A model generated the notes under the pieces. The model saw only the letters and a program-made list of their open reading frames with translations. It ran no database searches and was not told the origin of the DNA. The position numbers were made by a program, and so were the translations under genes. 64,000 nt of DNA from Thiosocius sp963808165 (GTDB lineage Bacteria > Pseudomonadota > Gammaproteobacteria > Chromatiales > Chromatiaceae). Each line of letters starts with the position of its first letter. The first letter of the stretch is position 1. Below are positions 1-7,973 of this stretch, in pieces. The DNA lies in NCBI GenBank assembly GCA_963808165.1, contig CAWEET010000005.1, forward strand, positions 62,001 through 126,000, written 5' to 3'.

Positions 1-34
1 GCTATCGTCGGCCGGCGGGCTTATGGGCATTGGG

Positions 35-68
35 GGCACCTCTAAAAGTAGTCGAATTCGGGCACAAT
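35..68. repeat. 34-bp dispersed repeat, copy 1
   Basis: This 34-bp stretch matches 45007-45040 at 28 of 34 positions. The shared core is CTAAAAGTA followed by CGAATTC and GGCACAAT. Its left end, GGCACCTCTAA, also resembles the terminal inverted repeat of the ~159-bp elements at 17258, 34306 and 47157, so it may be a remnant end of the same family. Confidence 0.45.
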
Positions 69-149
69 TGGTGCGAAGCGTCGCAACGAAACGGATCGGA
101 TACGGCGCCTCGCATCCCTGTATCCCTGCGGCGGAAAATCCAGGCTGTT

Positions 150-418
150 AGGGCCTGTTAACACTAATCCGGAGCGTGTCGCCGGAGGCCATTTTTTCGC
201 AGATCAAGGCGTAACGAGCGCTGTGTAGCAGGCTACATCAGCGAGGTGCAACGCAGAGCTGTGGAAAAATGGCCCCGTCCCTTCGGGTTGCGCCCCAGAA
301 TGGGCCACTCGGTGTTACTCGTCGTTCATTTGGAATGACCAAACTTCACTCCTCGCGCCTTGATTGGCCCATTTTGGGGCAGCAACGACGCGATCCGGAT
401 TAGTGTTAACAGGCCCTA
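150..418. repeat. MITE-like element with AGGGCCTGTTAACACTAATC ends
   Basis: A ~267-bp segment is bounded by long terminal inverted repeats: the left end reads GGGCCTGTTAACACTAATCC and the right end is its reverse complement. TTAG lies at the left edge and CTAG at the right. It contains no plausible coding sequence. A second, one-ended copy lies at 1408-1587. Terminal inverted repeats, small size and no transposase fit a miniature element mobilised in trans by an IS5-like transposase; the family assignment is inference. Confidence 0.75.
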
Positions 419-455
419 GTAGTGTTGGGGGGTGGACAAACCTTGTACGGTGCCT

Positions 456-1232
456 TCAGCCGGAGTAATACCGCTCAAGCTCCCGCAGACGTGGCGCGTA
501 CCTGCCTTTGACTTCACGCAATGCCTGCTTGAAATGCCCGCGCAGCGACTTCTTCAGGTGTTCCAGCACCTCTTTTTGTGGCAGGCCCTTGAGCGCCGTG
601 AATATGGCCAGGGCGTAGGTAATATCATGCTGTGAAACGTAGGCTTGGCGTCGCACCACCGGACCACCGCAGCATCCGCCCCGGGGCAAGACCAGCGCGG
701 TGTTGGCGAACATCAGGCCGAAACCGAGGAATACCGCCAGTATCTCTGTGATATGCGGCCAGTTTTCGGCCCCGCCGGGCGGTGGCTCTGTAGCCGATGT
801 CCCGAGGTAGTGGGCCAAGGTGTGGGCGAATACAGCGATCATCGCCTCGGGGTTGTTCAGGTAGGCGGGCTCGTAGCTCAGCGTCAGGCTGGCCGGCGAG
901 GTGTCAGCCGCCACCGCCCGTGAACCTCGCGCACCAGCGACCACTCGCACCTCGGTAGCAGGCTCCAGCACGCAGCTGTCCGGCGGCAGCAGCTTCAGTG
1001 GCCAGTGCTGCATACCCGCATAGTCGACCACCCGGTCATAGATCAGGGTTGCCATTTCCTCGGGGTTGTTGGCTCTACCCGGAAAGTGTCGGTTGGAGGG
1101 CGTGACCAGCAGGGTCTCGTCGCGGAACATGAGCGGATCGAAGTTTCGCAGGGCCCAGGCATACACATCGAACATCCAGCCGGCATAGGCCTCATCCAGC
1201 AGCGGTCGGCGATCGGTTAAACCGAATAACAT
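456..1232 (-). CDS. Conserved hypothetical protein with degenerate zinc-protease-like helix
   Basis: A 258-aa protein that I do not recognise by name. The reading frame continues upstream to 1421, but that extension runs into the repeat at 1408. The ATG at 1232 has an AGAGG ribosome-binding site about 8 bases upstream and begins with MLFGLTD, so I chose it. The segment AHTLAHYLG (about residue 140) resembles a metalloprotease HExxH helix but lacks the glutamate. It is followed by a hydrophobic glycine-rich stretch (FLGFGLMF) and a GGCCGG loop, and the C-terminus is basic and helical. The protein may be a peptidase-like domain that has lost catalysis. It sits alone between two repeat copies, so context gives no function. 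Confidence 0.6.
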   Translation of the reverse strand: MLFGLTDRRPLLDEAYAGWMFDVYAWALRNFDPLMFRDETLLVTPSNRHFPGRANNPEEMATLIYDRVVDYAGMQHWPLKLLPPDSCVLEPATEVRVVAGARGSRAVAADTSPASLTLSYEPAYLNNPEAMIAVFAHTLAHYLGTSATEPPPGGAENWPHITEILAVFLGFGLMFANTALVLPRGGCCGGPVVRRQAYVSQHDITYALAIFTALKGLPQKEVLEHLKKSLRGHFKQALREVKGRYAPRLRELERYYSG

Positions 1233-1407
1233 CAACGAAACCTCTTTTCGCCCCTCTCCACGTTGGAAGAAGGCCTTGGGCAAGCCTGTCAGCCCTGGCT
1301 CGGGGGTGTCACGAATCCCCCGGGTGGCCGCAACACCGCGGCGAACCTCTCTCGGCTGAACCTTGGTCCGGGACGGTAGCACAAGGGCTTGTCCCGGCGC
1401 TTCTCTA

Positions 1408-1587
1408 GGGCCTGTTAACACTCATCCGGACCGTGTCGCCGGAGGCCATTTTTTCGCAGATCGAGGCGTAACGAGTGCTGTGTAGCAGGCTACATAAGCG
1501 AGGTGCAACGCAGAGCTGTGGAAAAATGGCCCCGTCCCTTCGGGTTGCGCCCCAAAATGGGCCACTCGGTGTTACTCGTCGTTCATT
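1408..1587. repeat. Truncated second copy of the 150-418 element
   Basis: About 180 bp nearly identical to the left two thirds of the element at 150-418, starting with GGGCCTGTTAACACT and running to GTCGTTCATT. Beyond this the copies diverge and no right terminal repeat follows. CTAG precedes the left end. The copy lies upstream of the hypothetical gene ending at 456 and may have separated it from its original promoter. Confidence 0.7.
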
Positions 1588-1804
1588 AGCATCGGGGGAG
1601 TGCCGGGCGGTCGGCGCAACCTGCCGGGCCGCGGTTGCGATCCGATGGCTTTGGCGTCTTGCTCGACGACCCTGTCACTGCTTGCCCCTCATCCCGTGTG
1701 CTTGCGAACATGCTGGCGAACGAGCTGTCGACCGTGCTTGCCTGATAACATAGGAAACGGACCCTCTGAAATGGACCTTCTCGCTTCACCAGCCGACTTG
1801 AGGG

Positions 1805-1943
1805 CACCTCGACAAATCGAGGTGACCGCGCGGCACAGGGATGTGCCGCCGTTTTCAGTCACGATAAGTGATTGAAAATGAAGGGAAGCGAAAACCGCGT
1901 TTTTCGCTTTTCCGTGGAGAAAAATGCCATCGACGGCATTTTT
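1805..1943. repeat. Array of five consecutive hairpins
   Basis: Five different perfect or near-perfect stem-loops follow each other with almost no spacing: 1805-1824 (CACCTCGA/TCGAGGTG), 1830-1849 (GCGGCACA/TGTGCCGC), 1852-1878 (TTTTCA..CAC/GTG..TGAAAA), 1883-1912 (AAGCGAAAA/TTTTCGCTT) and 1920-1943 (AAAATGCC/GGCATTTT). The last is followed by T residues and could terminate transcription. The array precedes the small gene at 1985. No protein-coding frame explains it. Confidence 0.6.
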
Positions 1944-1984
1944 CGAGGTCCCCTTGACAGAAGCCAGACACGGGAGAATCAGCC

Positions 1985-2173
1985 ATGGCTTCCATGGAAG
2001 AGATTGAGATGGAGAAACGGCGCAAGGCACTCGACAACGATGTCGCTGCGCTCGCAGAAAGGTATCTCAGGGCATTCGAATGGGACATCCCGGAGGCCGA
2101 TGAGACAAAGGCGCGGCAGATGATCCTCGACGAAATGAAGCTGGCGATCAGGCGGATCGAAACCGGAAACTGA
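1985..2173 (+). CDS. Small acidic-helical protein, function unknown
   Basis: A 62-aa protein beginning MASMEEIEMEK, rich in Glu, Lys and Arg, with no cysteines, signal peptide or membrane segment. It appears entirely helical and could be a small coiled-coil protein. A GGGAGA ribosome-binding site lies about 9 bases before the ATG. It starts 41 bases after the hairpin array and ends 66 bases before the phytase gene on the same strand. I do not recognise a family. Confidence 0.5.
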   Translation: MASMEEIEMEKRRKALDNDVAALAERYLRAFEWDIPEADETKARQMILDEMKLAIRRIETGN

Positions 2174-2239
2174 GGCCAGGCTGGCTTCACTCCGCGGCCG
2201 TGCGCGTCGAGCCCCGAGGTCGGGCATTGGGATAACTGC

Positions 2240-4186
2240 GTGAAAAGAATACTCGCCACCTGCCTGTGCGTGCCCCTGTGGGCCTGTTCCAGCGGGTCTG
2301 TGGCACAACGTTCACCGGAAGTTCAAGCGCAACCCTTCGCTCCGCACATGCGGCAGTACTGGCAACTGTCGGCAGGCGCGCTGACCCTCGATGCGCAGGG
2401 CCTGCAGTGGCGCACTCGGGGCGAGAAATTCGAGCTGTCCGGTGAGTTCGACAGCGTCGATGTGCGTGCGCCCTTTGCGGCGGTCATCACCGACGATGGG
2501 CATCGACTGCAATTGCTGGTGCTGGACAGGCAGGGCATTCAGGCGCGCGGCGAATTGGTTTTCGACGACATACTGGCCGACGCTCAATGCCTGTACCGGA
2601 GCCCACACACGGGTCAGCTGTACAGCTTCGTACAGGATGGCGATGGCGCCAGCCAACAATGGTTGCTGGCCGACGACCATCGCTTGCTGGCTACCCCGCG
2701 CCTGGTGCGCGAGCTGCCGGTACCCTACGGCAGCAGCCTGTGCAGTGCGGATGACGCACGTGGCTGGCTCTACATGGCCGAAGAAGACGTGGGCATCTGG
2801 CGGCTGCCGGCCGAGCCGGAGGCCATGCCCAGCCGACAGGCCATTGCCCTTCGGCAACCCTGGGGGCCGTTGTCGGACGAGGTGGAGGCGCTGCACGCAC
2901 ACCCGACTGGCGACCTGCTGTTCAGCAACAAGAACACCTTGTGGCTGTGGCAACCACGAGCCGACGCGCCACCCAGTCCCGATCAGCTTCAGCAATGGCC
3001 GCAGCCCTTTTCCGCACCTGAGCTGCTCAGTAGCTGGCAGCGAGGGCAGCAGATCGTCGCGGGCCTGTACGACGACGAAACGCGCCAATGGCTGGAACTG
3101 CGGTTGCCGGCTGCAGCCTCACGATTGACCGGCATGGATCTGATGCCCGTGGTTACCGCGGTCGCCGAAACGCCGCCTGCTGCAACGACCGGCGATACCA
3201 TGGACGACCCCGCCATTTGGGTCAATTCGGCCAACCCGGCAAAGTCCCGCGTTCTGGGCACGCATAAGAAAGGCGGCTTGTACGTCTACAATCTGGCCGG
3301 CGAACAATTGCAGTTTTTCGCCGACGGCCGGCTCAACAATGTCGATGTGCGCAGCAATAATCCGACCGGTGGTTACGATCTGGCCGTCGCCACAAAACGC
3401 GATGACAACAGCCTGCTGGTGTATGGTATCGATGCGCAAGGCAGGGTAAGAAAGCTCACCCGACTGGCGACCGAATTGAATGCCATCTACGGCCTATGTA
3501 TCGCGCTGTTCGACGACCGGCACCACATTTTCGTCAACGACAAAGACGGTCGCGTGCAGCACCATGTGTTGGGCTACCGGATCCGCAGCCGGCGCGAACA
3601 GCCCGCCGCAAGCCCTGGTCCAACGGGTGAGGTCGACAGCCTCGCGGCCAGACCGAGCAAGGCCGTCTATGATCGCTGGACACTGACGTTGGCGCGGGAA
3701 TTCAAGCTCGCCTCACAGCCCGAAGGCTGCGCGGTCGATGACCAGCGCCGGGCGATCTTCATCGGCGAGGAAAACCGCGGCGTCTGGGTGGGCGATGCGC
3801 GCCCCGGTGCAGACACCCGCCTGCAACTGATCGCCGAAGTTGGCGACACCCTGCACGCCGATGTGGAGGGTATGGCCGTCGCCCAACGCCCGGGCGCGGC
3901 ATCGCCGGTACTGGTGGTGTCCAGTCAGGGCAACGACAGCTATGTCGTGTACCAGGCCGCACCGCCTTATGCCTATCTCGGCGGGTTTCGCATTGGCATC
4001 GATGCAGAAAGGGGCATAGACGGCAGCAGCGAAACCGACGGATTGGACGTCACCAGCGCGAATCTGGGGGCGCGGTTTCCCGCCGGCCTGCTGGTGGTTC
4101 AAGATGGCAGAAACCTCATGCCCAGCGAGGGCCAGAACTTCAAACTGGTGGATTGGCGGGCGGTGGTCGATATGCTCGGCTTGTAG
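2240..4186 (+). CDS. Beta-propeller phytase, two-domain lipoprotein
   Basis: A 648-aa 3-phytase of the beta-propeller class, which removes phosphate from inositol hexakisphosphate using calcium. It starts with GTG and a lipoprotein signal peptide whose lipobox (LWAC) puts the lipidated Cys at about residue 16, so the mature enzyme should be envelope-anchored. The C-terminal half (about 305-648) is the full catalytic propeller, with DDPAIWV near 320, LNNVDVR and the signature EGCAVDDQRRAIFIGEE near 495. The N-terminal half (about 30-300) is a second, diverged propeller that keeps a weak copy of the same signature (SADDARGWLYMAEED). Dual-domain phytases of this kind are known, the N-terminal domain usually being incomplete and assisting the second. 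No phosphate-starvation box was recognised upstream. Confidence 0.9.
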   Translation: MKRILATCLCVPLWACSSGSVAQRSPEVQAQPFAPHMRQYWQLSAGALTLDAQGLQWRTRGEKFELSGEFDSVDVRAPFAAVITDDGHRLQLLVLDRQGIQARGELVFDDILADAQCLYRSPHTGQLYSFVQDGDGASQQWLLADDHRLLATPRLVRELPVPYGSSLCSADDARGWLYMAEEDVGIWRLPAEPEAMPSRQAIALRQPWGPLSDEVEALHAHPTGDLLFSNKNTLWLWQPRADAPPSPDQLQQWPQPFSAPELLSSWQRGQQIVAGLYDDETRQWLELRLPAAASRLTGMDLMPVVTAVAETPPAATTGDTMDDPAIWVNSANPAKSRVLGTHKKGGLYVYNLAGEQLQFFADGRLNNVDVRSNNPTGGYDLAVATKRDDNSLLVYGIDAQGRVRKLTRLATELNAIYGLCIALFDDRHHIFVNDKDGRVQHHVLGYRIRSRREQPAASPGPTGEVDSLAARPSKAVYDRWTLTLAREFKLASQPEGCAVDDQRRAIFIGEENRGVWVGDARPGADTRLQLIAEVGDTLHADVEGMAVAQRPGAASPVLVVSSQGNDSYVVYQAAPPYAYLGGFRIGIDAERGIDGSSETDGLDVTSANLGARFPAGLLVVQDGRNLMPSEGQNFKLVDWRAVVDMLGL

Positions 4187-4276
4187 AAGAGCGGCGCCCT
4201 GGGGGCGGCGTTTGAACCCGCCTGCCGCTCGTGCGAGTTTCTGCAGACGATGTCGCGTGACAGGCCAATGTGCCGC

Positions 4277-6544
4277 TCAGGCGAGTTCGATCGGCTCAGG
4301 CGCGTCGCTGCGCTCACTGACCCGGCCGATGATCGTCGCGTTTGCATAGCCGGCCTCGTGCAGCGCCGCGAGGCATGCCTCGGCGTTGGCCGAAGGTACA
4401 CCGGCGAGAAGACCGCCGGCGGTTTGCGGGTCGAACAGCAGGGGATACAGGGGGTGCCGGCTGACGCGCTCCAGATCGCGTACGCCGCGCCGCAGGCGCA
4501 GGTTCTGCGGCTGCAGTGAAGACAGGATGCCGGCGGCCACCGTCTCGCGGGCACCCTCCAATATCGGCACGCTGTCGACGCTGATCCGGGCATCGACGCC
4601 CGCAGCGCGGGTCATTTCGATCAGGTGCCCGAGCAGGCCGAAGCCGGTCACGTCGGTGCATGCCGAGACACCATGCGCCTGCAGGCACCGCGCAGCACTC
4701 GCGCTGGACTGCAGCATGGAGTCGATGGCGCCGTCGATCCAGCGGCCCTTGGCACGTCGCCGCATGTCTGCCGCGAACAGTGTCCCGGTCCCGATCGGCT
4801 TGGTCAGGATCAGCACGTCGCCCGCACGCAGGCCACCCTTGCGCAGCAGGTGATCCGCGGCAATCAGGCCGTTCACGGTGAGACCGAAGGCCAGCTCGGC
4901 CCCCTCGCTGGAATGCCCCCCGGTGAGCACCGCGCCCGCCTGGTTCGTCACCTCCAGTGCGCCCGTCATGACATCGAAAAGCGTCTCTTCCACGACCCGT
5001 TCGCGAGCGTAGGGCACGGTCGCAATCGCCAGCACCGACTGCGGCTCCGCGCCCATTGCGAACAGATCCCCCAGCGCATGGTTGGCCGCAATCCGGCCGA
5101 ACAGGTAGGCGTCGTCCAGGAATGAGCGGAAGTAGTCGACGCTCTGTACCAGCAGCATGCCCTCGGGCACGCGGTAAACCGCGGCGTCGTCCGGCGCGTC
5201 CAGGCCGATCACGACGTCTTCACGGTGCTGTTGCGGCAGGCGCTGCACGACGCGACTGAGCACGGTGCTGCCGACCTTGGCACCGCAGCCGCCGCAGCGC
5301 ATCGCGAGCGTCGACAGCTCCTTGATCGCCTGTTCGTCTGCAAGCCCCGCGGCAAACCGCGGCGCGTCCTCGGCCGGCATCTGCGGCAGCTCGTTGAAGC
5401 GTTGCATGAAGCGCCGGTCGATCCAGTCCTTCAGCGTCCACAACCATCGTCCCTCCATCGACCAGTTGCCGCGCGACGCGACCGCGTAGCGATCGCCGGT
5501 GCTGATCAGGCCGAGAAAGTTGCGCTGCGGCCGGTATCTGCGGGGTGTCTGCGCCAGACAGGCGCGGCGCAGATTGGCGCTGAGCACCGGCCCCTGGCGC
5601 ACCGCGAAGACGCCCGACTTGGGGCGGGCATCCGGCAGGTCGGCGACGTCGCCGACCGCGAATACCCCGGGATGCGACACGGATTGCAGGCAGTCATCGA
5701 CGCGGATAAAGCCGTCATCGTCGACCGCCAGGCCGGATGTGGCCGGCCAGCGCGGCGCTGCGGCCTGGGTGACCCAGAGTACCGCATCCGCCGGATGCGC
5801 CTCGTGCCCGTCGACGTGCACCGCATGCGGTGCGACCTCGATCACCCGGTGCCCGGTGTGCAGCACGATGCCGCGCTCGCCGAGGATTCGGGCAAAACGC
5901 CGTTGTACCCCACGATTGTGCGTGGCTAGGATCGTGTCGCCATCGGTCAGCAGGGCGTAGTGCACGCGGTCCGGGTCGTCGCCGCGCTCGCCGAGCAGCG
6001 TGGCGAGGCGGTGTTGGGTCGACAGCGCCAGCTCCACGCCGCCGGCGCCGCCGCCGACCACGACGACCCGAAAGGGCCCCCGGCTCGCGGCGATGCGTTC
6101 CTGCAACGATTGCCACTGGCGCAGCCAGGCGTCGATCGGCTTGACCGGCATCGCGTGTTGCAACGCGCCCGGCACGTCCAGCGTGCGTGGTCGCGAGCCC
6201 GTATTGATCGACAGCAGGTCGAACGGGATCGGCGGGCGCCCGCTGGCGATCACCTGGCGATGCTCGAGGTCGAGACCTTCCACCTCGGCGTGGTACAGGC
6301 GCGCCGAGGCGAAGCGCGCCAGTGGGCCGAGATCGATGTGACAGTCGTCGAAACCATAGTGTCCGGCGACGTAGCCCGGCAGCATCCCCGAGTAGGGGGT
6401 ATGGATGTCGCGCGTGACCAGCGTCAGGCGGACCCCGGGTATCGGCTGCATGCCGAAGCGCCGCAGCACCGAGACGTGCGCGTGTCCGCCGCCGACGAGC
6501 ACGAGGTCCTTGACGACGGGTGTTTGTGAAGCCTGCATATCCAA
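4277..6544 (-). CDS. selD: FAD-dependent oxidoreductase-selenide water dikinase fusion
   Basis: A 755-aa fusion. Residues 1-385 form a pyridine-nucleotide-disulfide (NDH-2-like) flavoprotein with an N-terminal dinucleotide motif (VLVGGGHAHV), a second nucleotide-binding glycine motif (VVVGGGAGGVE, about 165) and a C-terminal FAD motif (GVFAVGDVAD). Residues about 400-755 are selenide, water dikinase, which makes selenophosphate from selenide and ATP. Its active-site segment CGGCGAK lies near residue 417, with Cys rather than selenocysteine and the essential Lys present. This fusion architecture is known in proteobacteria, where the flavoprotein may reduce or deliver selenium. The neighbours senA and senB indicate that it supplies selenophosphate for selenoneine (the SenC role) and perhaps also for tRNA or protein selenation elsewhere. 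It lies 21 bases downstream of senA on the same strand, so the two are probably co-transcribed. Confidence 0.92.
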   Translation of the reverse strand: MDMQASQTPVVKDLVLVGGGHAHVSVLRRFGMQPIPGVRLTLVTRDIHTPYSGMLPGYVAGHYGFDDCHIDLGPLARFASARLYHAEVEGLDLEHRQVIASGRPPIPFDLLSINTGSRPRTLDVPGALQHAMPVKPIDAWLRQWQSLQERIAASRGPFRVVVVGGGAGGVELALSTQHRLATLLGERGDDPDRVHYALLTDGDTILATHNRGVQRRFARILGERGIVLHTGHRVIEVAPHAVHVDGHEAHPADAVLWVTQAAAPRWPATSGLAVDDDGFIRVDDCLQSVSHPGVFAVGDVADLPDARPKSGVFAVRQGPVLSANLRRACLAQTPRRYRPQRNFLGLISTGDRYAVASRGNWSMEGRWLWTLKDWIDRRFMQRFNELPQMPAEDAPRFAAGLADEQAIKELSTLAMRCGGCGAKVGSTVLSRVVQRLPQQHREDVVIGLDAPDDAAVYRVPEGMLLVQSVDYFRSFLDDAYLFGRIAANHALGDLFAMGAEPQSVLAIATVPYARERVVEETLFDVMTGALEVTNQAGAVLTGGHSSEGAELAFGLTVNGLIAADHLLRKGGLRAGDVLILTKPIGTGTLFAADMRRRAKGRWIDGAIDSMLQSSASAARCLQAHGVSACTDVTGFGLLGHLIEMTRAAGVDARISVDSVPILEGARETVAAGILSSLQPQNLRLRRGVRDLERVSRHPLYPLLFDPQTAGGLLAGVPSANAEACLAALHEAGYANATIIGRVSERSDAPEPIELA

Positions 6545-6565
6545 CGTTGCTCGTCGAGGGTCGAA

Positions 6566-7852
6566 TCAGAGGGCGCAGGTCCGAAAACCCGCGAACACGT
6601 CGTTGCGCTGCGGTCCGTAGTAGTTGCGCCAGGTGTTGCGTATCATTCGCGCACGCGTGGGCCAGGCGCCGCCGCGCAGCACACGGGTCTCGCCAAACAG
6701 GGGCTGCGAATAGTCGCCGTACATATCCGGGCTGAACCCCGGATAGGGCCCGAACAGCGTATCTGTCCACTCCCAGGCATTGCCGATCATCTGGCGGCAG
6801 CCGAACGCGCTGTCGCCGGCCGGCAGTGCGCCGACATCGATCGTCTCCAGCGCATAACCGTCCAGATTGGCCATCTCCGCGGTGGGCCGGGCCTCGCCCC
6901 AGGGGTAGGTTCGTTTGGCCATCGCCAATCCCACCCCATCCGGCGTCGGCTGTGCGGCGGCCGCAACCTCCCATTCGAGTTCGCTCGGCAGGCGGCGTCC
7001 GGCCCAGCGGCAATAGGCCCTCGCCTCGAACCAGCTGACATGGATCATGGCCGCATGCGGCCGCAGGGCCCGCCAGACGTCGAAGCGGCGCTGTTCCCAG
7101 CCATTGTCGGCGCGGCGCCAATAAACCGGATGCTCGAGACCCTGGCCGACCCGCCAGTCCCAGCCTGCCTCATCCCAGAATTCGCGGCTTTGGTAGCCGC
7201 CGGCGTCGACGAAGGCGGCGAACTCGCTGTTGCTCACCGCCGCGCGTGCAATGCGGAAGGGTTCGACATCGCAGACATGGCCGCACTTTTCGTTGTCGAA
7301 CACGAAGCCGCTGTCGGGTGCGGCACCGAGCAGGAAACGACCACCGGGGATCTGCGCATCGCCGGCGAGGCTGCTGCCACCCGCCGGGACCTGAGCGGGT
7401 GCAGCGAAATCGGGGGCGGGATACCCCAATGTCTGGCGCGTGTAGGTGAAGGCCTCGGTATGCATGTCTTCGTGAAAGATCGCGTACCGCGTGAGATAGT
7501 CGCGCTGTGGGTCCGCCGGGTCCTGCTCCAGATGCCGGCAGACCCGGGCCTGAACCTCGCGCATGTAATCGAGCGTTGCCGCGAGATCCGGGAGCGGAAG
7601 GTCCCAGCGCGTGTCATGGGCGATCGTTATCGAGTCATACAGCGCGTCGGCCTGCGCCAGGGCCGGCGCTTCGCCGAGGTGCTGGCGCAGCACCCAGTAT
7701 TCATAAAAATACGCGGTATGAGCTATCTCCCAGCGCAGCGGATTCACGATATCCAGCCGCGGCCCCATCATCTGTGCGTCATCCAGCCCCGCAATGAGCT
7801 GCAGGGTGCGCTTTCTGGCGTCTCGCAACTGCGCTGGCAATGATTCGGTCAT
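6566..7852 (-). CDS. senA: Selenoneine synthase SenA (EgtB-like)
   Basis: A 428-aa homologue of the ergothioneine sulfoxide synthase EgtB. The N-terminal DinB-like domain carries three metal-binding histidines: H45 in EIAHTAYF, and H127 and H131 in FHEDMHTE, the HxxxHxE iron site. The C-terminal half (about 165-428) is a formylglycine-generating-enzyme/sulfatase-type domain with GGRFLLGA and a terminal RNTWRNYYGP..FAGFRTCA. SenA joins hercynine to a selenosugar in an iron- and oxygen-dependent reaction. I prefer SenA over EgtB because the gene lies between a selenophosphate synthetase and a SenB-type glycosyltransferase, the arrangement that defines selenoneine clusters. No EgtD methyltransferase (hercynine source) is visible in this window. 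Confidence 0.88.
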   Translation of the reverse strand: MTESLPAQLRDARKRTLQLIAGLDDAQMMGPRLDIVNPLRWEIAHTAYFYEYWVLRQHLGEAPALAQADALYDSITIAHDTRWDLPLPDLAATLDYMREVQARVCRHLEQDPADPQRDYLTRYAIFHEDMHTEAFTYTRQTLGYPAPDFAAPAQVPAGGSSLAGDAQIPGGRFLLGAAPDSGFVFDNEKCGHVCDVEPFRIARAAVSNSEFAAFVDAGGYQSREFWDEAGWDWRVGQGLEHPVYWRRADNGWEQRRFDVWRALRPHAAMIHVSWFEARAYCRWAGRRLPSELEWEVAAAAQPTPDGVGLAMAKRTYPWGEARPTAEMANLDGYALETIDVGALPAGDSAFGCRQMIGNAWEWTDTLFGPYPGFSPDMYGDYSQPLFGETRVLRGGAWPTRARMIRNTWRNYYGPQRNDVFAGFRTCAL

Positions 7853-7874
7853 CGGGTATGCACTCGTAAGGGGC

Positions 7875-7911
7875 GTGACTTGATGTTCTCAAGGACCGGC
7901 GTCAAAGTCAC
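7875..7911. promoter_or_regulatory. Inverted repeat between divergent senA and senB
   Basis: The 121-bp divergent intergenic region contains GTGACTTGA and, 18 bases further, TCAAAGTCAC, an imperfect inverted repeat with GTGACTT/AAGTCAC arms. A smaller CTTGA/TCAAG hairpin lies inside it. Its position makes an operator or shared promoter element plausible; the regulator is unknown. Confidence 0.35.
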
Positions 7912-7973
7912 ACCCAAATGACTCTGACAGATCGGCGGGCCGCGCTGCGATTGAGGGCGCCGGCTCCCCCACC

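Noticed and set aside
1233..1421. N-terminal extension of the hypothetical gene (frame open to 1421)
   Set aside because: It runs into the repeat at 1408, whereas the ATG at 1232 has a good ribosome-binding site.
4277..6544. Selenocysteine codon in the SelD part
   Set aside because: The active-site position is an ordinary Cys codon in an uninterrupted frame, so no in-frame TGA readthrough is needed.
6566..7852. Annotation as ergothioneine EgtB
   Set aside because: The gene pair with a SenB-type glycosyltransferase and SelD favours SenA; no ergothioneine genes (EgtC, EgtD, EgtE) are nearby.
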